From contig NZ_JACDUR010000012.1 in the NCBI RefSeq assembly GCF_013761175.1, positions 124,001 through 188,000 of the forward strand: DNA of 64,000 nucleotides, given 5' to 3'. This stretch comes from Nonomuraea soli (GTDB taxonomy: Bacteria > Actinomycetota > Actinomycetes > Streptosporangiales > Streptosporangiaceae). A program made the position numbers and the translations under genes. A model generated the notes under the pieces. The model made no database searches. It had not been told where the DNA came from and worked only from the letters and a program-made list of their open reading frames with translations. Positions 53,064-62,936 of the stretch are shown piece by piece (position 1 is the first letter of the stretch; each line of letters opens with the position of its first letter).

Positions 53064-53807
53064 TTACGATCCGTTCATCCTATTCGCGAGCTGCGACAGC
53101 GAGCGCACGTGCTCGGCAGCCAAGTGGCGAACATCCCAGATCAGGCTTGCCGTATCAGTAATTTCCTCCGATAGCGGCTGACGCCGCGCCCCGCACGGAA
53201 TGTCGGTCAACGACTCCAGCACATCAATTGGCACGCCCAATACCGCCGCAAAACCGTTGAGAAGCTCAGGGTCAAGATCCTTGACGCCACGCCCTATCGC
53301 GCCGATCGTTGCTGGCGAAAGATAGATTCCAGACATTCGATATATTACCTTGGCCCCCGATGACCACCCCATATTTCGAACGGCCAGCATTTGCACCAGG
53401 AGGGATCCAAATCCTGGCGGGTATTGCGCATAAAGTCGATGCCACTCAATAGAAATCCCCGACTGAAGCCGGGGCAACGTAAGAGAGAAATTGCGCAGGC
53501 GCTGCCTATCGAGACTTGATAGACGGAGTGCGTGCATTACTAGTCGAGGCAATTCACGCTCAGAGCCCTTATCGAATGGCAGCTCGTCTAGCGGGGCAGC
53601 CCTACCGGCAACGAGATATACATCCACGATTCGCATGCCCACCTGCCGTGCAATCCGGCTGAGAAGCGAGTCAGTTAGAAGCTCCTCATCGGAAACGAGT
53701 GAAAGCTCCTCCATGAGGCGACGACTCTCCTGGGGAGATATCACCGACTGACTCCGCAGAAGCCGACTCAGAAGCTCTTTAGCTTCCGGATATGCAGCGC
53801 TTTGCAT
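53064..53807 (-). CDS. HTH-like protein in immunity-gene position
   Basis: 247 aa. Mostly helical, with an N-terminal segment rich in Leu/Ser/Arg (KELLSRLLRSQSVISPQESRRLMEEL) and a C-terminal XRE-like HTH (YLSPATIGAIGRGVKDLDPELLNGFAAVLGVPIDVLESL). Base composition is lower in GC than the window average, as in the toxin tip upstream. It starts 59 bases after the RHS gene on the same strand, the usual place of an immunity gene, but its look is regulatory. Function not assigned. Confidence 0.65.
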   Translation of the reverse strand: MQSAAYPEAKELLSRLLRSQSVISPQESRRLMEELSLVSDEELLTDSLLSRIARQVGMRIVDVYLVAGRAAPLDELPFDKGSERELPRLVMHALRLSSLDRQRLRNFSLTLPRLQSGISIEWHRLYAQYPPGFGSLLVQMLAVRNMGWSSGAKVIYRMSGIYLSPATIGAIGRGVKDLDPELLNGFAAVLGVPIDVLESLTDIPCGARRQPLSEEITDTASLIWDVRHLAAEHVRSLSQLANRMNGS

Positions 53808-53866
53808 TCTTATCCCATACCGTAGGGGAATTATCGAATAGCCCTGGCAGCTGAGCCGCTTTGCGA

Positions 53867-56800
53867 CTACCTCGGCGGCCTTTCAAAGTAATCCCACGCG
53901 TCATCATCAAATCCCCACCCTTGCTCCTGGAGTGCCTCGCGCGTGATGTCTTTCAGCGGTTTCTTCCCTGGCCTATCCTCTGGCGCGTAGTGACCAGAGA
54001 AATTATCGACATGACTGATCTTACCGTCTTCATCGACATCTAGCGTTCCGGCCATGATCACCCCTTCGCGATCGGCAAGAGAGGTATGCCCTGCGTCTGG
54101 AGTTAAGTCCCACATCGACTCGTCGTCAATTAAACGAACGGTGCCATCGGGGCGAACGATGAAGTGATAACCACCAGGCTTGAGTCGAGAGCGTGCAGGA
54201 ATACCCGCCTCCGGCGGAAGGTCTCCTTGAGGGGTGTTGTCAACTCCATCCCGGAATGGCATCCAGATAGTCGGTGGCAGGTCTTCGTCGTAGTTGGTGT
54301 CGTCGTTGCAGCCCATATAGATGATCAGGAGACAGCCGTCATCGTAGGATCCAGGGCCATCGAGGATGTCAGGGTCGATGTCGTATGCGATCGAGCAGGG
54401 ACCATCCAGGATGAAGGCGCATGCACCGAGGTCCGGAGCGCCGCTATAGCCACAGCCGCCACCGAGGCAGGGATCAGGTGGATCGATCCCTCCAGAGCAA
54501 GGTCCATCTTGTGTAAAAATGCACGGTGCTTCACACGCGAGGCCGTGCCCTATGTTGGCACATAGCTCAGGCCAAATAGGGCTATCCCATCCCGGGCCCG
54601 ATATTGGGATGATTCTGCTGGGCCCCATGCCTGTGCCGTCATAAACTTGGGGCGGAGGCACATAGTTTGGACTTTTGGGGTTATTGGTTCGATTGGTGAG
54701 GATAGGTGGACTCTTCGGCGGTACCCAGACTTCGCCTTCTATTGATCCATCATTCGTGCCATTTCCGCCCTTGCCCCCCGGTTTCCCGGGTGCCGTTGGT
54801 TGGCCAATGCCTGCGCCGGTCGAGCCACCACCGCCGTTGCCGTTCCCGCCAGTGTTTGGTGCAGATTTGGGGGTCTTCTGGGGCGGGTTGGTTGTCGTTC
54901 CGCCAGATCCACTGCTTCCGCTACTCCCGGTGCCACCAGAGCCTGACGAGGCGCTATTGCTACCCCCACCCGTGGGTGACGGATAGTCGCCGCACATGTA
55001 GTCGTCTTCGTACCAGCAACTGCCAACGCTGCCGTCGGGGACCTGGGGAGGTGCATGGCCGGAAGGGTCAGTGAAGACCACCGGTGACGCGTTCGCATAG
55101 GCGTATCGGTTGGCGCGCCCAGACGGATATGGGTTCAGGGTCCAGGAGTCACGGGAGGCGAAAGTTCCGGTACCCGGGGTGTACCAGCGGGCGTGCATAT
55201 TGACCTTGCCGGTATCCGGGTCGGTGTACTCGCCCTGATATCCAAGGGTGTTCTTGGCGCCAGTCTGTGCCAGCACGTCACCGAACGGATCGTAGGTCGT
55301 TGAGGTGGCCAGCGCGCTGGTGGTGAAGGTGGCGACCAGGTCTGTGTGGAGATCGGTCAGAGCGCCGACGGCCGGCCCGGCGCCCTCCTTGAGGCCAAGC
55401 AGTCCGCCGGACGCGTCGCGGCCATAGCGTGCATCGACACCGCCGGTGTCGGTGTTGACGATCCCGGCCAGGTTGTTGGTCAGGCCGCTGTAGGCGAAGG
55501 CCTGCTTGATGGTACCGCGAGTTCGGGTGTTGATCCGGTCGAGGGCATCGTAGGAGTAGACGCTGTCGCCGTCGGCAATCAGCCGGTCGAAAGCGTCGAA
55601 GGTCAGATGCGTGGCCTGGCCGTTCTTAGTTTCCGTGGCCAGGGTGCCGCGCGGAGTGTAGCCGTACGTTGCGGCACCATTGGCGGTGCCGTCCGGGCCG
55701 GTGGCGTTTAGCAGCCGGTTGCGTTCGTCGTAGGTGAAGGTTTGGTCGCCGGCTTCGATGCGATTGCCGGAGTCGTCCCAGCCGTAGTCGGTAACGGTTC
55801 CATTGGGCGCGCTCCAGGAGGTAAGGCGACCCGCTTGGTCGTAGCCGTACGTGTTGACGCCAGCTCCAGCAAGCCCAGCGGTGGTTTTGGTGGTGAGCCG
55901 GTCGTTTTTGTCCCATGCGTAGGTGATGGCCGCCAGTTGGGTTCCGGTGGCGTTCTTCAATGTCTGACCGGTCAGCCGGTTCAGAGGGTCGTAGGTGAAA
56001 GACTGGCTGTCGGTTGTCGTTCCGGTGCTGGTCTTACCGGTCATTGACGTGAGCCGATTGGCGTTGTCGTAACCGTAGGTCAGTGTCCGTCCGGTTACCG
56101 GGTCGGTTGCAGTCTCCAGGCGCCCGGCGGCGTCCCAGGTGAAGGTGGTGGGGCCTGCCGGGTTGGAACGCTGTAGCATCCGCCCGGTTTGGTCGTAGGT
56201 GTAGCTGGTGTCGCGGGTGTAGGTGCCATCAACGATCTCGGCAACATAGGCGGGCAGCCTGCGGTCGTTGTAGGTGACCAGGTGCTGGCTGGTTCCGCTG
56301 GTCAGCTTGATCGGACGGCTGGCGCGGTCATAGCTGATGGTGCGATCGGCGGTGGCTGCCCCGGCACCTTGGCCTGTCTCGGCGGTCAGCCGCCCCAGGT
56401 GGTCGAACGTACGGTCGACCCGCACTCCGCCGGGCCGGAGGCTGGCCACCGGGTTGCCGGCAGCGTCGTAGATCGTGGTCCAGGTTCGGTCCGCTGCGCT
56501 GGGGTGCGCAGTGGTGGCCGGTTCGGTGACGCTCTCCGGTAGGGCGAGGCTGTTGTAGCTGGTCCAGGTGGTGTTGCCGCGGCCATCGGTGAGTCGGGTG
56601 CGCGTGCCGGTGGCGTCGTAGCCGAAACTGGTGGTGATGGTCTTGCTCGCGCTGACAGGTTCGATCAGCGAGGTTATCCGGCCCAGGGCATCGAACGTCC
56701 GCTGAGTGATTGGGCCTTCGGGTGAGGTGAAGCTGGTGAGGTTGCCTGCCGGATCGTGGCCATAGGCGGTGGTGCGCAGCACCGTCCCTGTGGGGCCCAG

Positions 56801-59800
56801 GTCTTTGAGCGCAGTCATGCGCCCCGCTAGGTCGTATTCGGCGGCGGTGGCGTTTCCGAGCGGGTCGGTGATCTTACTAGGCCGTCCGGCAAGGTCGTAG
56901 GCCATCAAGGTCTCGTGCAAGAGGGGATCAACAACCTTTGTGGTGTCACCAACAGGGTTGACCGTCAGGCTGGTGATCTTGCCGCGTGGATCCGTGCTCT
57001 TGGTGAGCTGGCCTGCGTCGTTGTACTCCAGTCTGGTGGTGTAGGCCGCCACCGCGGGCAGGTGCTCAATTTCTGTGTAGGTGATCTGTCGGTTCAGGTC
57101 GTCGTAGGTCGCTTCTGTTCGTGCGCCGATGGGGTCGGTAACGGCCAATATTCGTCCGACCAGGTCATATTCAGCGACCCACTGGCCTGGCCATTCCCCC
57201 TCGATCTCGGGTTCGGTCGTCCATACCAGCCGGCCGAGCGCGTCGTAGTGGAAGGTGGTGGCGTAGCCGCGCGGGTCGGTGGTCTTGACCAGCTGTCCCG
57301 CCGAGTCATATTCGTGTTGGATGGCTGGCGTCACGGCGGTGCCGCCGGGCGGCGTGTAGCTGGGCGTGGCGGTGGAAGTCAGGCGTCCGGCGCGGTCGTA
57401 GGCCGAGACGGCTGTGCGTCCTTCGGCGTCGCGCTGATGTGTCGGCTGCCCGGCGGTGTTGTATCCGGTATGTACAGCTGGTCGGACAGTGCTTGTCGTC
57501 CCGGCCTTGTCGACCTGTACTGGCGGTGCCGTCGCTTCGACCAGGCGGCCGAGTGTGTCGTAGCGCAGTGTGGTGGTGTAGGCGGCTGCGGTGGCTCCGC
57601 TCACGTTGCCGCGCGGGTCGACCGTGCTGGTCAGCAGGCCGCGATCATCGTAGGTGCGCGTGGTGGTCAGGTCCGTGTCGCCGTTGTCAACGGTCTCGCG
57701 GTTGATCAGATTCGTCGTGGTGTAGGCATACTCACGGGTCTCGATGCGAGTGCTGCCCGCACCGGTCAGTACCGTCTTTATCACATTGTTGGCGGCGTCA
57801 TACGTGTAGGCCGTCTTGCGGTTGACACCCGCAGGGTCGGCGGTCTGCGAGGTACGACGGGAAGCGGCGTCGTAGACGTAGTCGGTGGTTAACCTGCCAC
57901 CGCCGGTCACCAGCTTGGTCTCGTTTCCGGCCGCATCGTAGCTGTGGGCTTCCAGCACCACATCTCGTGCCGTGGTCGAACCATTGAGCTTGGCGTCTTC
58001 AGCGATCCTCTCGTAGAGGAGGTTGTCGGCGTAGTACGTGAAGGCAGTCTTTCGACCCACCGCGTCCGTGCGGGAGGCGAGACGCCCGGCCGGATCGTAG
58101 GAGAGTGCTTGGAGGACCACGTCGGCTGCTGGCTGGGGATCCCAAGGGCTGCCTGTCCAGGCCTTCAGGGTGGTGGTGGTCAACTCCCCGCGCTTGCTGT
58201 AGGCCTGCTCGAGCACCGTGTTGCGTGCGTCGGTAGTCCGCACCAGCTGGCCGTGGGTGTTCCAGACCTGTTGGACAGTGCCGCCTTCCGGCCCGGTGAC
58301 GGACTTCAAGCGGCCGGCCGTGTCATAGGCGTAGGTCGTGGTCCGTTCCGCGTCGCCGCCCGTCAGGTCGTCGAGTGTCTCGGTCAGCTTGTGGCCGTCA
58401 GCATCGTAGGTGTAGCGGGTCTGCGCCGTGTGCGTGATATCGGTGAGCTCGTTCCTCACCCCTGGGCCCGTCTGCGACACCAGGCGACTGAGCCGGTCAT
58501 AGGCGTAGCTGGTGGTCACCCCGCCAGGATGGGCTGCTGAGATCTGCCTCGATGTCACAAGTCGGCCGATCGAGTCGTAGACCAGCTTGGTCACAAGGCC
58601 ATTGGGATCGGTCTGCTCGGCCAAGTCACCGGCGGCGGTGTAGGCGTAGCTCCACACGCTGCCCCGCGCGTCGGTCTGTGCCTTCGCCAGGCCGGCCGGA
58701 GTGAAGCCTCCACCGATAGCTGGTTCGCTGCCGTCGCTGTAGGTCGTGCTGACCGTTCGGCCGCTGGGGAAGTCTGCGGTGGCCGGGCTGGTCTGGCTCG
58801 CCGCCTCGCCGAAGGCGGTGTAGGTAAGCGTGGTGGCGTACGTGTTGTCGGTGGCGTTGAGCGAACGGGCGTCGCGGATCTTGGTCGGCCTATCGTTGCG
58901 CGGGTCGACGACGTTACCCGTGTTGAGGTAATACTCCGTGCGAGTGGTTTGACAGTTGCCTACCGCCCGACAGGTAGTGGTTGACAGAAGATTGCCGCGT
59001 GTGTCGACGGAGCGGGTGACAAGGTTGCCGTTCGCATCGGCCGTCTGGGTGGGGAACCCAGCGGTGTTGTAGGTGTGACTGATCTTCTTGTCCAACTGAT
59101 CTTTGCGGGAGATCAGCCGGTACCCGCGGTGCGCATCCAACTCGTAGTCGATGGTGTTGTCAGCAGGGTCCGTGAGCGTCACCGTGGCCACGCCGGATGC
59201 GGCAGTGAGTGTGGGGGCCGACAGCTGCCAAACGCCGCCATGCTCGTCTGTGTGGGTCTTGACTCGGTCGGTAGCCGCGTCGTAGGTGACTTGCATCCAG
59301 GTCAGCCCGGACGGCAGGGTGATCTTCGACATTAGATGCGGCGCCGCGGCCCTAGCGGCGAAATGGATCGCAACCTCATCGGCCGTCAGCGGTCGGTCGT
59401 ACAACGCCGCCTCATCCAGTGTTCCGTTGAGGCCCAGCGTTGTGGTGGTGGCAGGGCCAGCTGGCCATGCACCACCCTCCAGCCGACCTCTGGCCAGCTG
59501 GGAGCCAACTGGCCAGCCACCGAACCCGGAACCGGTCGCCGTGCCAACGCTCTGCCCGTCCAAGAACAGCTGCTGACTTGTACCCGACAGCGTGAGTACG
59601 GCGTGATGCCACTGACCGTCGTTCACCAACGCGGTAGAGGTGATCGGGGCAATCGCAGCGGTTCCGGTGGTGGACCGGAATTGGCCGCGTAGCTTGCCGT
59701 CGGTACCGACATACAGGGCTGAGCGGGCCGGGTTGCTGGCGTTGTCGGTGCCTGCGGACCAGACCACACCCGTCTGCGTCGTCTTGAACCACGCTTCCAC

Positions 59801-61726
59801 CGATGCCGAGCCTTCCAACTGGGCGATCGCGTGGTCGGGCAGCGTCACCGACCCGGCACCGGCGAATGAGGCAGCCTTATCGGTGCTGGCCTCGACTGCA
59901 CCTGCCTGGCCAAGCGTGACGCCGGCGTAGGTGGCCTCTCCGGCGCCCCATCCGGAATCGGCGGCCTTGGTGCCAGAGGCTTCACCTAGTCGCCAATAGC
60001 CGAGGGGATCGGAGTTGCGCACCGCGCTGGCATACTGCGAGCCGCTCGCATAGGTATAGGTCGTGCAGTGATCAGCCGCGATCGGGGAACACGCCGTCAG
60101 CAGCTTGTCCCCGTCGTAGGTATAGGTCCAAGTCAGCGACGCGCCATCCACCGGGTTGGTTGCTACCGAGGTGACATGAGAACCGGTCCAGGTGAACGCC
60201 AGCCAACGGCCGCCTGGGTTGGTGGCCCTGGCCAGCTTGCCGTTCGTGCCATATTCCAGTGTCTGGGTACGGCCTCGCGCGTCGGCGATCTTGACCAAGC
60301 GGCCCTGCAGGTCGAAGAAGAACGACGTTGCCGCCTTATCCATCAGCTGCCAGCCGGTCACCACTCCACCCGTGTCGCGAGTGACCGCCAAGGTCGCATA
60401 CATTCCCGGCGGCGGCTGGAAGGTACCCGTGGCGTCGTTGTTGGTGGCGAATCGGACTTGCCGCCCATCCGGGTTGCGCACCAGCAGTGCAGCGGGATTG
60501 CCTGCGGTTCCGCCTTCTGGGGTGAGTCTCATGTCCCAGCGGGTCGACCAGCCGGCGCCGAATAGAGTGTCACGGCGCGGGTCCAGGCTGTTGTAGGTAC
60601 GGACCACCGCCAACGACGGACCCACTGCAGCCACGGACGCATCCACCGACGACGCGGTGTAGTTGCCATTGGCCGGATCTATTGCGCGCCCATCACCGGA
60701 TCTGGAGAACCGCGAACCGACGGCCGGCTGCCGCACCCCCGTGGTGAACGTGCCCGTCCAGGAGGTGGTCAGGCTGTTGCTGGTATCGGTCGCGGTGACC
60801 TTCCACCAGTACTGGGTGCTCCACGCCAGAGCATTCGCGGTGGGCACCCGCCAGGTGCGCACGTTCGAGCCCAAGGTTCCCGAAGAGACACACCCGGTCG
60901 ACAAAGCGGCATTGGTGCAGACCTTGAAGGAGTAGGTGATGGCGTAGCCGCTGCTCATGTTGCTGACCGCCTTGGCGCCCAGCAGCGGGGTCCGCGAGCT
61001 GATCAACATGCCCGACAGGGGGAAGACGGCCTGCAGCGACGGCGGGTACTGCGTCGGCGTCGGCTCAGGCGGTGTGACGGTGCACTCCTGCGAATAACCC
61101 CAATAGCTCTCGTAGGTGTAGTAGCCGGGGGAAGATTCCACCATCCCCGACGAGCCCGGCGGCTTGTTCGGTGGCACCGGCCACTTGGCCGTGGATAGCC
61201 AGCCGTTGTAGACCACCCGCGAGCCCTGGCCGTACGACGAATTCGCGCTGTACGCCGAATACGACGAACAATCCACCGACATGATCGACACCACACCCGT
61301 CGACTCCATATCAGCGGCCATTCCTGCAGCCAGGTTGCTGGGTAAAGCAGTTGAAGGCGAGGCTATTGCGCTGAGATCAGTACGCGTCTCGAGCGCGGTC
61401 CCACCCTTCACCACCGGAACAGCCGGAGACTCTGGCGCCCCCGATCCACTTCCCGCCAGTGCGGGCTGAGTGACTTCTCGACTCACCAGGGACGGCAGCC
61501 CCGCGGCGGATCCAGCCTGCTGCTGAGGAGTGCCGGGGGCTCCGCTTCCGGGCACTCGCTCCGGCGGACCTGCGAGGTGTGCAGCAGCGGGCGCCGCAGC
61601 GGGCATCACCGCCGCCACAAGAAGACCGGGTAGCGACAGACCCAACACCAAGACGGCGGTGTTTGCCTTCACCCTTACAAACTGACCCCACGACATTCGA
61701 CGCATACGCCGCCGCACTCCAGCCAC
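53867..61726 (-). CDS. Giant secreted RHS/YD-repeat protein with LamG domain and C-terminal tip
   Basis: 2619 aa from GTG 61726 (ATG 61705 with GGAG upstream is an alternative). An N-terminal membrane/signal segment (TAVLVLGLSLPGLLVAAVM) is followed by a fibronectin-like region, an RHS start (VDASVAAVGPSLAVVRTYNS), a LamG-type domain at about 578-792 and then many YD repeats (YDxxGR) to about 2160. The RHS core (YQGEYTDPDTGKVNMHARWYTPGTGTFASRD…NRYAYANASPVVFTDPSG) ends the cage. The C-terminal ~400 residues are unique: a Gly/Ser-rich linker, a Cys-rich stretch and a tip (GYHFIVRPDGTVRLIDD, HTSLADREGV, DNFSGHYAP) that is probably the toxin. Confidence 0.9.
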   Translation of the reverse strand: MAGVRRRMRRMSWGQFVRVKANTAVLVLGLSLPGLLVAAVMPAAAPAAAHLAGPPERVPGSGAPGTPQQQAGSAAGLPSLVSREVTQPALAGSGSGAPESPAVPVVKGGTALETRTDLSAIASPSTALPSNLAAGMAADMESTGVVSIMSVDCSSYSAYSANSSYGQGSRVVYNGWLSTAKWPVPPNKPPGSSGMVESSPGYYTYESYWGYSQECTVTPPEPTPTQYPPSLQAVFPLSGMLISSRTPLLGAKAVSNMSSGYAITYSFKVCTNAALSTGCVSSGTLGSNVRTWRVPTANALAWSTQYWWKVTATDTSNSLTTSWTGTFTTGVRQPAVGSRFSRSGDGRAIDPANGNYTASSVDASVAAVGPSLAVVRTYNSLDPRRDTLFGAGWSTRWDMRLTPEGGTAGNPAALLVRNPDGRQVRFATNNDATGTFQPPPGMYATLAVTRDTGGVVTGWQLMDKAATSFFFDLQGRLVKIADARGRTQTLEYGTNGKLARATNPGGRWLAFTWTGSHVTSVATNPVDGASLTWTYTYDGDKLLTACSPIAADHCTTYTYASGSQYASAVRNSDPLGYWRLGEASGTKAADSGWGAGEATYAGVTLGQAGAVEASTDKAASFAGAGSVTLPDHAIAQLEGSASVEAWFKTTQTGVVWSAGTDNASNPARSALYVGTDGKLRGQFRSTTGTAAIAPITSTALVNDGQWHHAVLTLSGTSQQLFLDGQSVGTATGSGFGGWPVGSQLARGRLEGGAWPAGPATTTTLGLNGTLDEAALYDRPLTADEVAIHFAARAAAPHLMSKITLPSGLTWMQVTYDAATDRVKTHTDEHGGVWQLSAPTLTAASGVATVTLTDPADNTIDYELDAHRGYRLISRKDQLDKKISHTYNTAGFPTQTADANGNLVTRSVDTRGNLLSTTTCRAVGNCQTTRTEYYLNTGNVVDPRNDRPTKIRDARSLNATDNTYATTLTYTAFGEAASQTSPATADFPSGRTVSTTYSDGSEPAIGGGFTPAGLAKAQTDARGSVWSYAYTAAGDLAEQTDPNGLVTKLVYDSIGRLVTSRQISAAHPGGVTTSYAYDRLSRLVSQTGPGVRNELTDITHTAQTRYTYDADGHKLTETLDDLTGGDAERTTTYAYDTAGRLKSVTGPEGGTVQQVWNTHGQLVRTTDARNTVLEQAYSKRGELTTTTLKAWTGSPWDPQPAADVVLQALSYDPAGRLASRTDAVGRKTAFTYYADNLLYERIAEDAKLNGSTTARDVVLEAHSYDAAGNETKLVTGGGRLTTDYVYDAASRRTSQTADPAGVNRKTAYTYDAANNVIKTVLTGAGSTRIETREYAYTTTNLINRETVDNGDTDLTTTRTYDDRGLLTSTVDPRGNVSGATAAAYTTTLRYDTLGRLVEATAPPVQVDKAGTTSTVRPAVHTGYNTAGQPTHQRDAEGRTAVSAYDRAGRLTSTATPSYTPPGGTAVTPAIQHEYDSAGQLVKTTDPRGYATTFHYDALGRLVWTTEPEIEGEWPGQWVAEYDLVGRILAVTDPIGARTEATYDDLNRQITYTEIEHLPAVAAYTTRLEYNDAGQLTKSTDPRGKITSLTVNPVGDTTKVVDPLLHETLMAYDLAGRPSKITDPLGNATAAEYDLAGRMTALKDLGPTGTVLRTTAYGHDPAGNLTSFTSPEGPITQRTFDALGRITSLIEPVSASKTITTSFGYDATGTRTRLTDGRGNTTWTSYNSLALPESVTEPATTAHPSAADRTWTTIYDAAGNPVASLRPGGVRVDRTFDHLGRLTAETGQGAGAATADRTISYDRASRPIKLTSGTSQHLVTYNDRRLPAYVAEIVDGTYTRDTSYTYDQTGRMLQRSNPAGPTTFTWDAAGRLETATDPVTGRTLTYGYDNANRLTSMTGKTSTGTTTDSQSFTYDPLNRLTGQTLKNATGTQLAAITYAWDKNDRLTTKTTAGLAGAGVNTYGYDQAGRLTSWSAPNGTVTDYGWDDSGNRIEAGDQTFTYDERNRLLNATGPDGTANGAATYGYTPRGTLATETKNGQATHLTFDAFDRLIADGDSVYSYDALDRINTRTRGTIKQAFAYSGLTNNLAGIVNTDTGGVDARYGRDASGGLLGLKEGAGPAVGALTDLHTDLVATFTTSALATSTTYDPFGDVLAQTGAKNTLGYQGEYTDPDTGKVNMHARWYTPGTGTFASRDSWTLNPYPSGRANRYAYANASPVVFTDPSGHAPPQVPDGSVGSCWYEDDYMCGDYPSPTGGGSNSASSGSGGTGSSGSSGSGGTTTNPPQKTPKSAPNTGGNGNGGGGSTGAGIGQPTAPGKPGGKGGNGTNDGSIEGEVWVPPKSPPILTNRTNNPKSPNYVPPPQVYDGTGMGPSRIIPISGPGWDSPIWPELCANIGHGLACEAPCIFTQDGPCSGGIDPPDPCLGGGCGYSGAPDLGACAFILDGPCSIAYDIDPDILDGPGSYDDGCLLIIYMGCNDDTNYDEDLPPTIWMPFRDGVDNTPQGDLPPEAGIPARSRLKPGGYHFIVRPDGTVRLIDDESMWDLTPDAGHTSLADREGVIMAGTLDVDEDGKISHVDNFSGHYAPEDRPGKKPLKDITREALQEQGWGFDDDAWDYFERPPR

Positions 61727-62422
61727 GAGGGACGACGCAGAGGCCGTCGAACGTCGCCCCGATCGCCGCGAAGTAGTCCTTCGCGGCTAGGAGCTGATCA
61801 ATCAGCCCGAAAGTAAGATGTGTCGGATTTATCCGTCAAGATAAACCTTGGTAACGTTCTCACGTCTACAGGTAAACTACATTTCCCGATGGGAGACGAC
61901 CGGCTGAGCGCAGCCACGATTCCTGTACCGCTGCCGTGAGGCCGAAGGCCTCTAGCGCCGGGCCGTGCTGGCGTCAACCCAGGATTCGTTGCACGGTCAC
62001 ACACCTGAGCCGAGTCAGCTGCCGTGGACCTGCCGGTAGCCAGCTGAGGGCTCTCGCGTTCCAAGCGGAGGACCAGGCAGAGTAGAAGGCTCCCTCTACG
62101 ACGACTGCCCGCCGGGCCGTGTTCCTGGCCCCCATCGACGGTGCGTGCTGCGGCCTATCAGCGACATCCACGATGGACCGCTCCTGGCCTGGGCTGTCAT
62201 CACACGAATGTAGGAAGACCAGCGGAGTCCAACGAGTCGACAGGCAGAACTCGCTGGCCTGGTGCCGGACATGCCTATCGTTGAACGCCTACACCTGTTC
62301 CGGCGATTCTCCCGGGAAAAGCTCGCCGCCGCATGCGTACACCTTCAGGCAGCGCAAGGCGAGACGCTGGCGGGGGCCCTATCCCCCGCGCCACGGATGA
62401 GAGAAACCGCGCCCCTTTCACC
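61727..62422. other. Promoter-containing intergenic region
   Basis: About 700 bases. 61800-61900 is AT-rich (around AAGATAAACCTTGGTAACG) and probably contains the promoter of the RHS gene. The rest has no supported gene. Confidence 0.45.
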
Positions 62423-62650
62423 TCAGCACCACTTCCACGGTCCGGGGCATTCGCAAGCGATGCCATCGCCGTCCCGGTCGAGGTCGTGTGGATCGGACTT
62501 GTCCTTGTCGAGCTCTTTCTGGGCTTGCTTCTGCGTGTCGAAATAGCTGCAGTTGATGTTGATGGGCGGAGCGGCGAACGCCTCGGCCGAGGAGCTGGCG
62601 ATGAACACCAGGGCTATCAGCGGCGCGGCGAGCCTGTGAAAAGTGTCCAT
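62423..62650 (-). CDS. Secreted Excalibur-domain protein
   Basis: 75 aa. Signal peptide (LAAPLIALVFIASSSAEAFA), then the complete Excalibur calcium-binding domain: NCSYFDTQKQAQKELDKDK, SDPHDLDRDGDGIACE, a DxDxDG loop with two conserved Cys. Such domains are found in secreted surface proteins and nucleases. The ribosome site is weak. It stands alone between the RHS gene and the NucA/NucB gene. Confidence 0.85.
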   Translation of the reverse strand: MDTFHRLAAPLIALVFIASSSAEAFAAPPININCSYFDTQKQAQKELDKDKSDPHDLDRDGDGIACECPGPWKWC

Positions 62651-62936
62651 ATTCGACGGTAGGCACCTTTACCTGGTCTGCTGCTAGCCATGGCGGCAAA
62701 GATCCGGAAGATCCCAGATATCGGTTCAATATCCCCTCGCCCCCTTCGGCAAGCGTGCACCCCTCCATGGTGATACGCGAAGCATCCGCTCCTTCCTTCA
62801 GGGAGGCGTCGGGCAGTTGGGTCCATTCAGGGGACATGCAGCAAAAATGCCATCTCGTGCCCGAGTCGCTACCTGAAGTGATCGGGTGGGCGTGACACAA
62901 CTGATCTTGCCTGATCAGCCCAGTCAAAGAGGTGAC

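Noticed and set aside
56915..57892. 325-residue rightward frame inside the RHS gene
   Set aside because: Gly/Val/Arg-rich antisense of YD repeats; the RHS frame is clearly the coding one.
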